64,000 bases of DNA, taken from positions 34,756,343-34,820,342 of the forward strand of contig NC_080671.1 of NCBI RefSeq assembly GCF_030247195.1. The letters run 5' to 3'. Within the stretch, counting starts at the first letter, position 1; each line of letters begins with the position of its first letter. This DNA is from Topomyia yanbarensis (Eukaryota > Arthropoda > Insecta > Diptera > Culicidae). The notes beneath the pieces were generated by a model. The model saw only the letters and a program-made list of their open reading frames with translations. It had not been told where the DNA came from and did no database searches. The translations under genes were made by a program, and so were the position numbers. Positions 13,001 through 25,000 of this stretch are shown here, one piece after another.

Positions 13001-16000
13001 TCAACGATTTCAGTCTATCGGCAACTTTATTAGCATCTTTCTCGAAGCCGCATTTTTCAAATTGCCGATAACTCAAAAACCATTCAACGAATTTTTGATT
13101 TTTTGTGAGAATGCATAACATGTGTAGTCGATGAACTAAGGGAAAATGGAATTCAAAAATCTTTCTCGTTATTTTGAAGAAAAGTGAACGAATTTTATTT
13201 TTCGGTTTTTCTTATGCCATTTTTCTAAATTCCAACTGTTCTATATAGTTTTTGGTTCATCGAGTAACTACAAGTCTATGTTTTAAAAATCTTATTGAAT
13301 TTCCTATTTCAGACAATTGTATCAAAAGTTATCATGTCCTCCGCGGCATTCCTAGACATGGAAATGGTTGAACGTCTTCTCTTCGAACGCTCGTATGTGT
13401 GGCTTTGCCTGACTGAAAATTTTTCATTCATAATGAATATATACATAAACCTTAAAAAGAGGTCCATTGTCACCTTGCCATCAAAATCGTATAACAAAAT
13501 TACTTTCAGTTTGAGCACTTTATAGTAGACGCCCCTTAAAAGACAAGTTTTTTTTAAGACACCGCATTTATAATTTGTTTACATATTTTTAAAAAAAAAT
13601 ATGAAAAACAATATGTTTAATTTGTTCTTTAAATACGACCTTTATAAACCTGAATAGACAGATAACGTATGTATGCAATGACAATTTAATGCGAATTCGC
13701 GCACTGTTAGTTTAGTTAGTTTTTGCTTGCATTGTTCTAGGATTTCATCAGAATGCTCGCTCCTTTACGAGCGCTCCCAGTTGCTAAAATAGTGTATTCG
13801 AGCTGTTCTAATAAACACCTTCAGAGCTGTAAAGAGTGCTTAGCACACGGTAGTGGGTGGCATGCAGTGAAAACTCGCAGCCGAGGAGTCGCATCATGGG
13901 AACCCACTCGCCGTTAGAGCTGATATCTAGCGAGCCGACAAGAGTGCGAGTGACACACGAGCCTATAGCGAAGGCACTGTTGCCGCTCGTGCTGATCGTC
14001 ACATATTTGAGAGTTCTTCGAAAACGTGTGTACAACAGTAGGGAGCATACAGTGTGAGTCTCGCGCTCGCTGGCGAACGAGGAGGATGTGTTGGCTTCTC
14101 GCTCTGTTAGCAACACTGGTTAGAACAGGAAATAAATAAGAACCTCTGATCGTGGGGGTGGGCGTAGCGTAGTTGGTAAATTGATTGCCTTGTACGCAGC
14201 GCACCTGGGTTCGAGTCCCGACCCCGCACATAGGGTTAGAAATATTTCATAAGAGATTTTTCTAACCCGAAGAGGCGAATGACCTTAAGGTCAAAACCTC
14301 TATAATCAAAATAAAAAAACCTCTGATCGTGACCAGCAAGAAAGCAGTACCGATGATGACATGGACGGGAATGATAACGCGAGAGAAGGCAGACTAAATG
14401 ACCCCCAAGCGGCTTCACCGCTAAGGAAAAGGATCTCAACACGCAGCAGCAAACTGCGTCAACAAGATCTGGCATTCTTAGATTTTTTTTTTATTTTTAC
14501 TTATTTACAAATTATAAGTTTCAAATCAATCATTAGATTAAAATAAATAATCCTCGAGTTGAAAGCCCTAATCGATAAGGAGGGCCCCTCTCGGTGTTAG
14601 CCAATATATTTAAAAAGTGTTCACTACCATTAGGGTTCAGATTTACTTTACTCCACAGTACCTTCACTTCAATGGATCAATGGATCACTGCACATGCTCC
14701 TCACAAAGATGATCGAAAGACACTGAAGTGTGATTTCACGCCCCGTCTTTGCTTACTGTAGAGAAGAGCAAAGCTCGCTCGGGTTATCCTTCACAGCCAG
14801 AGTGACTGGTGCTTTTTGATTTTTTGTGGATATTCTCAACCCAACTAAATCTACAAAACTGTTCACAAATTTGAAAAAATACACCTTAATGTGAACGGCA
14901 AAGAAAAGAGGTGTGCTCTACCAAAATATTTCATTCTACGGTGAATGTGAGGCAAATATGTTATTTTTTCTCCTAGTGCTGCGTGCTACATAAGAAGTAA
15001 AGCGGAACATATTTGTTTTAAGCTTGTAATAGTTGTACATTCTTAGTTGTAAAAATACAATTTTCAAATTCAAATATTTAGATATAATCAATTCATACGT
15101 AACCCCATGATCGATATAGACATACGACGGGACAGTTAGCCATAAACCATATGAATAGAATCCACACTGACGAAATTTCACATATTTCTTTCCAACCTAC
15201 AAAAGAATCCGCCAAAATCTAGGCAATGTCAATAAGTCCAACATTCTCTAAAGCCAACTATCAAATTCGTTTATCTCAAGCTCGTGTGAGATTGCGCGAA
15301 TACTGATTCTAAGAAGAATCCTTTCTGTTAAGGGAAAGGGAAAGCTAGATTACCTACTAGAATCAGAATGAGCTAGATAGTTGAATACTCCGGGATCCCG
15401 AGTAATCCCGAAGAATCCTCGGGAAATGATGTACTTCCGGGTACATTGAGATTCCCTTCCCTAAACTGAGGATTACATGGCTTAATCAATTCGTTCCAAA
15501 ACGTTGAACAGTGTGGAAGTGACGCGAGTTTGTTCCGTATGAAAACCTGAAAACCAGGCACTAGTGATGTGGTAGATATTTTAGGGAGCTAATAATGTCT
15601 ATTCTAATAGCTAATAGGAGAAGTAGTGCGAGCTAGAAAAGCTAGGTAATGCGTGACGATTCTGTGTGCGAATCGAAAAGATCAGGTAAAACATGTGCTC
15701 TACTAAATGACCCCACTCGTAGTTAACGGTCCTTCAAATAGCCACGCCAGGCTATTATTTCTACTTCACTAGGCACAAAAACTGTGGAAACCGTAAGATC
15801 GCCACACTCTACCGCTTTCGCGTTGCTCGCCGCAATCTAAGGAACGAACGATCCCGGCACACGTTATTTCCGCTGGAAGGAAGTTGAGACGCAAGGAAAT
15901 CGCTTCATCGGAAGTCTCCAATCTTCCAGCGGCCTTCTTGGAACCACGTGCCGATACGGAAAATCGTGAAATATCGGTTACTCGAAACACCAGGAAACCA

Positions 16001-19000
16001 GCAACGACAGGTAGCCATCCTTTGCATTATCCCATACGCAACAGCAGCATCGTCATTCATCCGCAGCAGATTCGGTGAGTCCGTACCTTTATAACAGTAT
16101 TGGTGAAGTGGCGTCCAGAGAAGACGGCCCGTGAATAAATCGAAGACCACCATCCGGTCAGTTTTTCGGACCCCGCTAAAACTTGGCGGTAGTCTCCGAA
16201 AGGAGTGACGCTTAAAACTACGCGCTCCACAGATCGTCCAGCATCGGCTACAAGCTTTTATATATTAAAAAGCAATGCAAGCACTTTAATTCAAAATTCT
16301 AATTGATTTCAGCGCATACTCATGTCTCTCTTGAAGGCTTTCCCTTGTTCAGAAAAATTCTCCTGGTCAAAGTAGCACTAGAGACTACTGCCTACCTCTA
16401 TTTGAGAGTTTCTAATTGGTCAAATGGGTCATCCAAAACTCGCTTAGATGGGATACCGCAACAATAAAAAATCTCAGATGAAGTTGACGAAGATGGCATC
16501 GATGATGATCCGGGTGGCTGGTCTGACTGCAAACCACTAACAGATCAATACTGATGCTGACGTTTTTACTAAGCTGAATATATTATTATGGAGCTAAACT
16601 CAACAAACTCGAATGTGAAAGAATATAGCACAGTTTTCAAATTTCCTCAGCTCGAGAAAAAAGCCGAGAATTGCAGTACCAAGAACTTTTTTTTTGCGAA
16701 AAAAAACGTGGCAGATTGAGAAATCTCATCCACCTTTGGTCAAAGCCTTTTTCTCAGTGTAGAAAAGCACTTAGCTGTTTACTTGATATTCGACTGCATA
16801 CCAGATTCGGCCCATAGATCACTTTATTTTGCACGCACAAAGGACTTGCATTGCGCGTAGCATTCGTTGTCCACAGGACAACATATCACGTCTTCCGAAT
16901 GATTAGATATTGTTAATCGGGTAGGCTATTTTTGCACAATTTTTTCTCGAAACAATGATACAAATATTCCAGAATAAAAGGAAAATTGGAAAAATACGTT
17001 TCGATTTTGTTGTTGAAAAAATTGACGGGAACGAAAAAAATATCCGTAACCGACGGGTACGCCTACTGCGATCAGAATCATGTGCTGCTGAAAATTTGTT
17101 TAAATGTCAAAATTTGATAAAATTGTCCTGGTGCTGTGCCGAAAAGTGCTTTTTCTATTCATTGTTACAAAATCCATATAAAATCATATTCAGATACAAG
17201 ATGATACCGGAACTTTTTTGTCGACTAATGGAACATACATATTGGCCAATGAATTGGAATCTAACTTTTTTGCAAAATAACTCAAATTTGTGTCGATGTA
17301 CTATCTTTTTAATTTTTAGAGAACAGAAAATATTCGACTTTCATTTATTGTAGTTGTCATTATTTGTAATCCATTGGTGCACAAAAATATGTATTATTTG
17401 AAAGTGACAAAAATATAAATATAACATTGCTAATATACATTCCATTCTTATCTCGATTTTCATGCATCTTATTCGAATAATTCATTTAACTTATTTTACA
17501 AGTTTTATTCATTTTAATAATCTGGCTAATTTTGTTCAGTCATTCATTTCATCTAGAACATTAATTTTTCTTTTAATTCTATTCTATTTTCTTTTAATTC
17601 TATTACTTTTTAATTTCGCTATTTTTTCGTTTTAATCATTTTTTTTTAAACAAACAAAATGAAAAAATGATAAAATGTATAGAATGAAAACAAATTTATT
17701 CATTTTATCAGTTTCTTCATTTTGTTTATTTCATTCATTCTATTCATTTTATTGATTTTATTAACCCTCTGCTTACTGCTTAGTACGGGTCGGGTCGGGT
17801 TTTTTCGAAAAATTGTGCACTTGGATGACCTTTTCCTTCAAAATCAAAAAAATGATAACTTATCCCCGTAGAAAAATATTAAAACAAACATAATTTTCCA
17901 GGAGCGTGTATCGAGTGAACGGGATTATCCGGGAGATTTTGACCTGGAAGTTCATCATTTAGAATATTTCGTTTGAAAAATTTTGCTGTTCAATAAAACA
18001 GGGAAACATTTATCGCTTTTTGTGAAGTTTCTCGAGCATTTTTGAAGTATCAATGTTGTAAATTTCCTTCATTCCACTATTCAAAAAGAAAAACAAGTAC
18101 ATGGGAAAGATATGCAGTGTATGACTTCTATCGATCTGTTCAAGGAAAATAGTCTAAATTAACCACCAAACATCAAAAATTGTAGATGTTTGGTGGTTAA
18201 TTGACATTGAAAATGCCTTTTTTCTTAGTTTACTGCAATTACCAGAAAATTAGTAAACTAGTGTAATAGAAGAGCCCGGGCCTGTTTGCGGAAGGCATAA
18301 GTTGGCAGAGTTCCTTTGGCTTCGTTTCTATTAGACATCGCTCGTTTTTTACCACAAATTATGTAAAATATGTTTTCAAATGAGGAATTCCACGAAGATC
18401 CGTCCGAAAATCTTTAAAATCGTGACCGACCATATTAGATTCCAATGAAACTTTACACGTTTCACCGTCATGCAAGACTAAATATTTTCCACAGGTAATA
18501 AGATTATTTTGACTCAAGAGCAACTTTTCAAAAAGGCGTAAGCGTTTCTACGTGTATGAATTTCAAAATATTTTTGTTCGATTACTGTATTTTATACAGC
18601 AAAACTATCTGAGAACGAGTTACAGGGAATGAATACTTCTGTCTGAAAAAAATATACACTGAAAAAAATGTTGTCATTTTTCAAAAAAAAAATTATGATA
18701 AAAATTTAAATTGCAAAAAAAACCCATTATTTTAAATTTTTTATATTTTGTTACCAAAACCCTAAAGAGAAAAGAAACATTTCGATTGTGATTGCATGAT
18801 GGAGAAAAAATCGGTAAAAAAGTTTTCCTAACAATACATGTTTTTAAATTTCATACTAATAGACATACAAAATTGTAATTCTTTTACAGAATATAATTCT
18901 AAGCACCATTTAAAATCAAAATGCATTTAACAAAAATTTTACAAAATGCGATAGTTTTCGAGATATTTGAAATTTCGCTCCTTCAAAAACAATTAATTCG

Positions 19001-22000
19001 TATAATTATGCTCTTTTTAAAAGTTATTCGCGTTACCCCTTCAAAAAATGTCAAAAATTTAATGTTTATCGTTTTAAAGACGTAAAAGCAACTTTATTAG
19101 TGTATTTGGATCCTGGAGAAGCTTTCAATAAAAAAGTTTTCCTAACAACAACTTTTGACATTTTTTTATAATTCTTACTATTTGCAGTCAAAAATTCAAT
19201 TTTCTTTTTGAATATGATTCTAAACGCCATTTTAAATCGAAATGCTCTTAACAAAAAAATTTTAAAATGTAGTAGTTCTCGAGATATTTTAACTTTTGTT
19301 TTAACACACAATTATTTTGTTTTATTACGACCTTTTCATAAGTTAGTCGCATTTCTCCATCAACAATAATAGGTTTTTCAAAAGACCCGTAAACTTTCCT
19401 GCAACTTTCTCTTTGACATCAAAGCGATATTGTGAAACATTTTAAAGTTACATGAAAACAACCAACATATGAGTCAGCTATATAGTTTAATCAACAGACC
19501 CTATGGTTGAAATATATTTTGGTTGCTTTCATGTAACTTTCAAATGGTTTACAATACCGCCTTGATGTCAAAGAGAAAGTTGCACGAAAGTTTACGGGTC
19601 TTTTGAAAAACCTATTATTGTTGATGGAGAAACGCGACTAACTTATGAAAAGGTCGTAATAAAACAAAATAATTGTGTGTTAAAACAAAAGTTAAAATAT
19701 CTCGAGAACTACTACATTTTAGAAAATTTTTGTTAAGAGCATTTCGATTTAAAATGGCGTTTAGAATCATATTCAAAAAGAAAATTGTATTTTTGACTGC
19801 AAATAGTAAGAATTATAAAAAAATGTCAAAAGTTGTTAGGAAAACTTTTTTATTGAAAGCTTCTCCATGATCCAAATACACTAAAAAAGTTGCTTTTACG
19901 TCTTTAAAACGATAAACATTAAATTTTTGACATTTTTTGATGGGGTAACGCGAATAACTTTTAAAAAGAGCATAATTACACGAATTAATTGTTTTTGAAG
20001 TAGCAAATTTCAAATATCTCGAAAACTATCGCATTTTGGAAGATTTTTGTTAAATGCATTTTGATTTTAAATGGTGCTTAGAATTATATTCTGTAATAAA
20101 ATTACAATTTTGTATGTCAATTAGTATGAAATTTAAAAACATGTACGAAGTTATTGTTAGAAAAACTTTTTTACCGATTTTTTCTCCATCATGCAATCAC
20201 AATCAAAATGTTTCTTTTCTCTTTAGGTTTTTCGTAACAAAATATAAAAAAATTAAAAAAGGGTTTTTTTCGCGATTTAAATTTTTATCATAAATTTTTG
20301 TTTTTTTGAAAAATGACACAACATTTTTTTCAGTGTATATTTTTTTCGGACATAAGTATTCATTCCCTGTAATTTGTTCTCAGATAGTTTTGCTGTATAA
20401 AATACAGTAATCGAACAAAAAAATTTGAAATTCACACACGTAGAGACGTTTACGCCCTTTTGAAAAATTACTCTTGTATCAAAATACTCCAATTGCCAGA
20501 GAATATCATGGAGATTCATACAGCGAACACAACTGCAAAGTTTCGTTCGAATCGACGATGGTCATATTTTGCGGTCGGCCGGTTTCTCATGGAATCCCTC
20601 ATATGTTGCAATTCATTTTATTTTGTAAAAATCATGGGTGACAGTTTTCAAACGTAATAAACGAATTTCCTTAATGTTGTGGAATTTGTGTTATTTCCGG
20701 TGAATTTTATTCTATTACGTGAATGATAATATTTTTCAATAATGCACAATCTACTTATATAAAAAAGATAAAAAATGAAAATTCCGCCAACTAGCACCGG
20801 GCTTCCCTACTCTTTCGAATCAAATAGGTTTTTAATTTATTTTAATTTGGATGCGGGTCGGATTTGGGTCGGGTTCGGGTCGGGTACGGGTCGGGTACGG
20901 GTCGGGTTCGGGTTCGGATTTTTTTACCGGCCCGGGTACGGGTCGGGTTCGGGTTTTATATTTTTATAAAATCCGGGTACGGGTCGGGTTCGGGTAAGCT
21001 TACAAAAATAATATTCGGGTTCGGGCCGGGTCCGGGTACGAAAAAATCCATACCCGCCCATCTCTATTATGAACAACGTTTTCCAACAGCTATAAATTTA
21101 GGTTAGACAAGATTTCCTCACAAAAAAGTAAAACTAATAATTGTGACTATCACCGTTTATTTGAACGCTAACCGGAGCAGTGCTGTCAGAGATGTTTTCA
21201 GTTATCAGTTTAAAATTATATTTTGATATATCTTCGTTGTCTTCAAATATTTTTGAAAACTGATAAATCTTATTCGACTTATGCTTTCGGCTACCTTTTC
21301 TGCCCAATCGAACTCTTGAAAACTTTGCAGGAGATGTGTATTAAGGATTGGTATGTAAAAATTGAACAGTTTTGAACACTGCTAGAGAAGCATCTACCTT
21401 GATCAAAACAGGTTTTTCGTGTTACTTTACTCTAACACTATTAAGAAAAACGGTTTTGAAACCCTATATGTGCTAGAAATATATTAGGTATGAAAGGGTT
21501 AATTTTATCCATATTATTCATATTATTTATCTTATTAACTCAATTATTTTTTTTTAGTTTTATTATTATACACTTTTTTCATTTATTTTTATTCATATTA
21601 TTTATTTCATTTATTTTAATCATTTTATAAAATTGTTTATTTTTCCCAGTTCATATATATTCTTTAGTTTCTTCATTTTATTAATTCGGTTTAGTCAGTT
21701 CTTTTTACTATTGGATGATAGTTTTTTTAGCTTGAAACAATTTAATTAACTCTCTTAATTTCATATTTTTTCATTTATTTTATTAATTTGATTTATATTA
21801 ATCATTCTATCCATTTTATGAATCTTGATTTAATTTTTTTTTCTCCATTATTTTTTTTTAATTTTTATTTATTTTATTATTTTTTTACATTTATTCAGTT
21901 TATTCGAAGTGTTATTCGTGCAGGATTCGAAACTGTGCGTATATCACATCAAGTTGCTTACCAACTTCGCGTGTAATACAACAGTGATATGTATAAGAAA

Positions 22001-25000
22001 TGTCCCATCTCACTGATAGGTGGATTAAAGCGATTTTTTTTCATTAGGTCCAATTTGCACATGAGAGCCCCATTTTTTCGCATTACTGCAAAACTTTCTA
22101 AACATTTATCAGTATGTTTCGAAAGGCCAATGTTTGTACTAGCTTATTGCGCAAACAGTTGATGGAAAATCAGAAAGGTGACCGAGTAATGCGCGGAAGA
22201 GAAAGTAAACAAAGAGAGGCTCTCTTTTGTAGATTGGACCTATTGAAAAAAAAGTCTTCATATCTTTTCAATTTTCATTGCTATAAGTTTCATATATTCT
22301 ACGAAGTTATTTTAATTGTCAAAATACACCAATTTTATTAACCCATATTTTTTCGTATCTCGAGTATATTCGAAGATATTAGACATTTTTTGAAAAACAA
22401 TAGTTTTTTCAAATCATCTATTACTCTACTGGATACAACGAGAGACAAGTGAACTCTATTGAGTTGTATAGTGTTGGTGTAACATTTCTAATGGCAACTT
22501 GTGTTGGCTGCCCGTTTTTGCCCGTTCAAAAGTTATTACTTTTAAAACTTTTGCTAACTTTACCAAAAATTACCCAATAACTTCTAAGTCACAAGATATA
22601 AACCATTTGTCTCTTTTGAAAACATATGTAACTTGATTAGACGAACAACTTTCTGCAACATACTAAAGCCCTCTCTACGATATTTAAGAAGTTATGTTGA
22701 AAAAATCTTTTTAAGGAGTCATTCACAAACAACGGTCAATAACTTCAAGTATACTGGAAATAGAGATTTTTGATCTGCAATATAGATGTTCACAAAACCA
22801 TTTCTGTAGACTTCATCTTGTTTTTCACACATTGAAAAAATCGAAGCAAATATTTAGTTTAGTTCATGTCCAATCGGTGAGTTTTTCTCTATACGGTTAG
22901 TTATTTTCTTCAGTGGATATGTTTATTTAACACAGCATTTCTAGATGGTAATTTCTTTTTTTACATAGCAAAAATCAACTATATCACTATTATAATTATA
23001 CACTACATTGTACGTTTTACTTTCAATATACTCATTACATTTGACTGTATTGTATTATATGACTGTTAGATTATTATGTACTGCATTATGTTCTATTATA
23101 TGATATATTAACATAACAAAACAAATGAAATCGCATAGGGGATGGGAGCATCAGGGTATCATTCAAATTGAGGACTGGGCGAAGGAACGTGGATAGCCAG
23201 CCTGAGTCACTTGAAGGAAACTTCAGAAGGACCGATATAAGTTTGTCGCACCCTTCTACAAACAAACCATCAGGTTGATTCAAGCACGTATAGCGAAATT
23301 GTTTACCCTTTGGCTGGATATTATTGTTGGAAGAGGATCTTTTCATATCGCGGACTGCACGTAAGTATCTCTGCTTACGAGTTCACCCAAACCCTTTTGT
23401 CCCATCTTCAGTAACAACAGTAATGTGAAGGTTAAATGATATTCCGTTTAGTAGCTACAATAAGCCTACCTGCATACACTGGAAAAACCTTGAGCCGATG
23501 GTGGCTTCAAATCGCATCTGATAGAGAACTGACACTATAATAATTACCATATTTTTAAAGTTCACTTTTTTAGATTCTTGTATTTCGGTATAACGTAATA
23601 ATTTGGATTCATTACCAATTTGTTCTGCTGTTAACCGAATTTAAAACAGCACTGAAATTTTAGAAATAGTGTCTGATTAGGCAAGGATGAGAGCATGATA
23701 AGATAAATATAATTAAATTCTCATAGATACAGTTTAAAAACAAATTATATATAAGTTCCGTGTATGAGATTCGCGGTTTAACCAGGATATATTGAGTAGG
23801 AACATGGATTGGTGTTCCTCGGATTTGTAAAGAAATTACTTTTTGGGTTCTCACTTCACGATTTTCAGTGCACGGCCAAACAACATGCTCAATGTCGTGG
23901 TAACCCTCTCCGCAAAGCACTATGATTACCTACTGCTAGCCCAATACGGCGGAGATGCGCGTCTAAAGTGTAAAGGTTCCCCCACACTGACGCGATTATG
24001 TCGCAGCGACTGCGAAAATTTCGCTTAGCGATTTCGTCGCGCTTCCTGCGACAGTGCGATTCGCATGTGCGCCCACACCGGCGCGAATTTCGCATTACAA
24101 GCGACACAAAGTGACATTTGCAAACTATAGTAGCTAGACGGGACAACCTCAATTTTAATCTCATGGTAATACGACGTATGTTGTCCTAAAATTAAAAAAA
24201 AATATTTTTCGATTGTTTTATCAGCCATTCAGTGAGAATAGTGTATTTGTCCGCGTGTCTTTGTATTTAAAACATCTTTGCGTGAAGCAGGTCGTTTGCT
24301 CGACACAGTCTAGACACAGTAAGAAAACAAACAAGAAGAGAGGATAGTAAATCAGTTGACTATAAATATTGCATTATTCAACAATCTGTTTTCAACTATA
24401 GTATACCAAGAAGCGCAGTGCTAGTTCAGCAACACAGAAATATACCTCAGAAGAATCAACTTTCACCGCTGACCAGGTTCGTGTTCTTGTCTGCGAATGT
24501 GACATTCGAGGTCGTAAACTACTGTTTGATTCCAGTGCGGTCGAGAAAATTTCCGGCGAATCCAATGCAGCAACAACGTCCACTTGCAGTACCGCAATAC
24601 GAAGCCACCAAACGATCCAACAGCGTGGGAAATTTTATCATCGCAAAATTTTATATCAGCACAACAGCTATACCAAAAGCGATACCACGTCGATGGCCGA
24701 AATGATTTTTGGTTCTGCACCTATAGTCTTCCAGGACAGCAGTTTGAAGGTACATTGATTAAAAACTCGAAAAACCATTAAGTATGCTTACGTGTTTCAG
24801 TAGCCAACAGTAGCAGCAACAGCAGTAAAAAAGTATCCACTTCCACCTACTTGGGCTATGAACTGCCAAGTATCGGTCAGAATGCACTATACAACGGCCG
24901 ACATACGTCGGAAAGTGATCGTAGCTCCATAGGTACAACGTCACTACGGTCGTTTACTGTTACTTCGTCCACTTTGACGTAATATGATACTTCGTACAAC

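Larger units (their letters stand above)
17761..21502. mobile_element. TTAA-flanked composite insertion (3.7 kb)
   Basis: TTAA at 17761-17764 is followed by CCCTCTGCTTACTG. The right end is GTATGAAAGGG then TTAA at 21499-21502. Roughly 21140-21498 matches the inverse of 38633-38960, a complete TTAA element, so the right half is from that piggyBac-like family. The left part differs and holds the palindrome and the GGGTCGGGT tract. It may be more than one insertion. Confidence 0.55.
17430..22035 (+). mobile_element. AT-rich (ATTCATTTT)n element, split by a TTAA insertion
   Basis: Degenerate TTTATTCATTTTATT tracts occupy 17430-17760 and 21503-21900. A 3' end (CATCTCACTGATAGGTGGAT) lies near 22008-22035. 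The same end, inverted, starts the copy at 61081. The TTAA-bounded insertion 17761-21502 splits this copy. Confidence 0.55.

Noticed and set aside
14155..14230. tRNA gene
   Set aside because: The A and B boxes are tRNA-like, but the unit continues into a non-tRNA body and A-rich tail with a target duplication, so it is a SINE.
16955..17353. 132-aa ORF on +
   Set aside because: Lys/Phe-rich AT-biased translation, no recognisable motif, and no splice or promoter support.
19066..19870. Nearly identical peptides on opposite strands
   Set aside because: They are explained by the large palindrome rather than by a gene.
23086..23346. 86-aa ORF on - starting [11 protein letters not shown]
   Set aside because: No family match that I can support, and no neighbouring LINE signature joins it.
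24752..24800. Clear 49-bp intron in the FNIP copy
   Set aside because: The presumed donor GTACAT is better read as coding (SLKVH matches the family), so the exact intron cannot be claimed.
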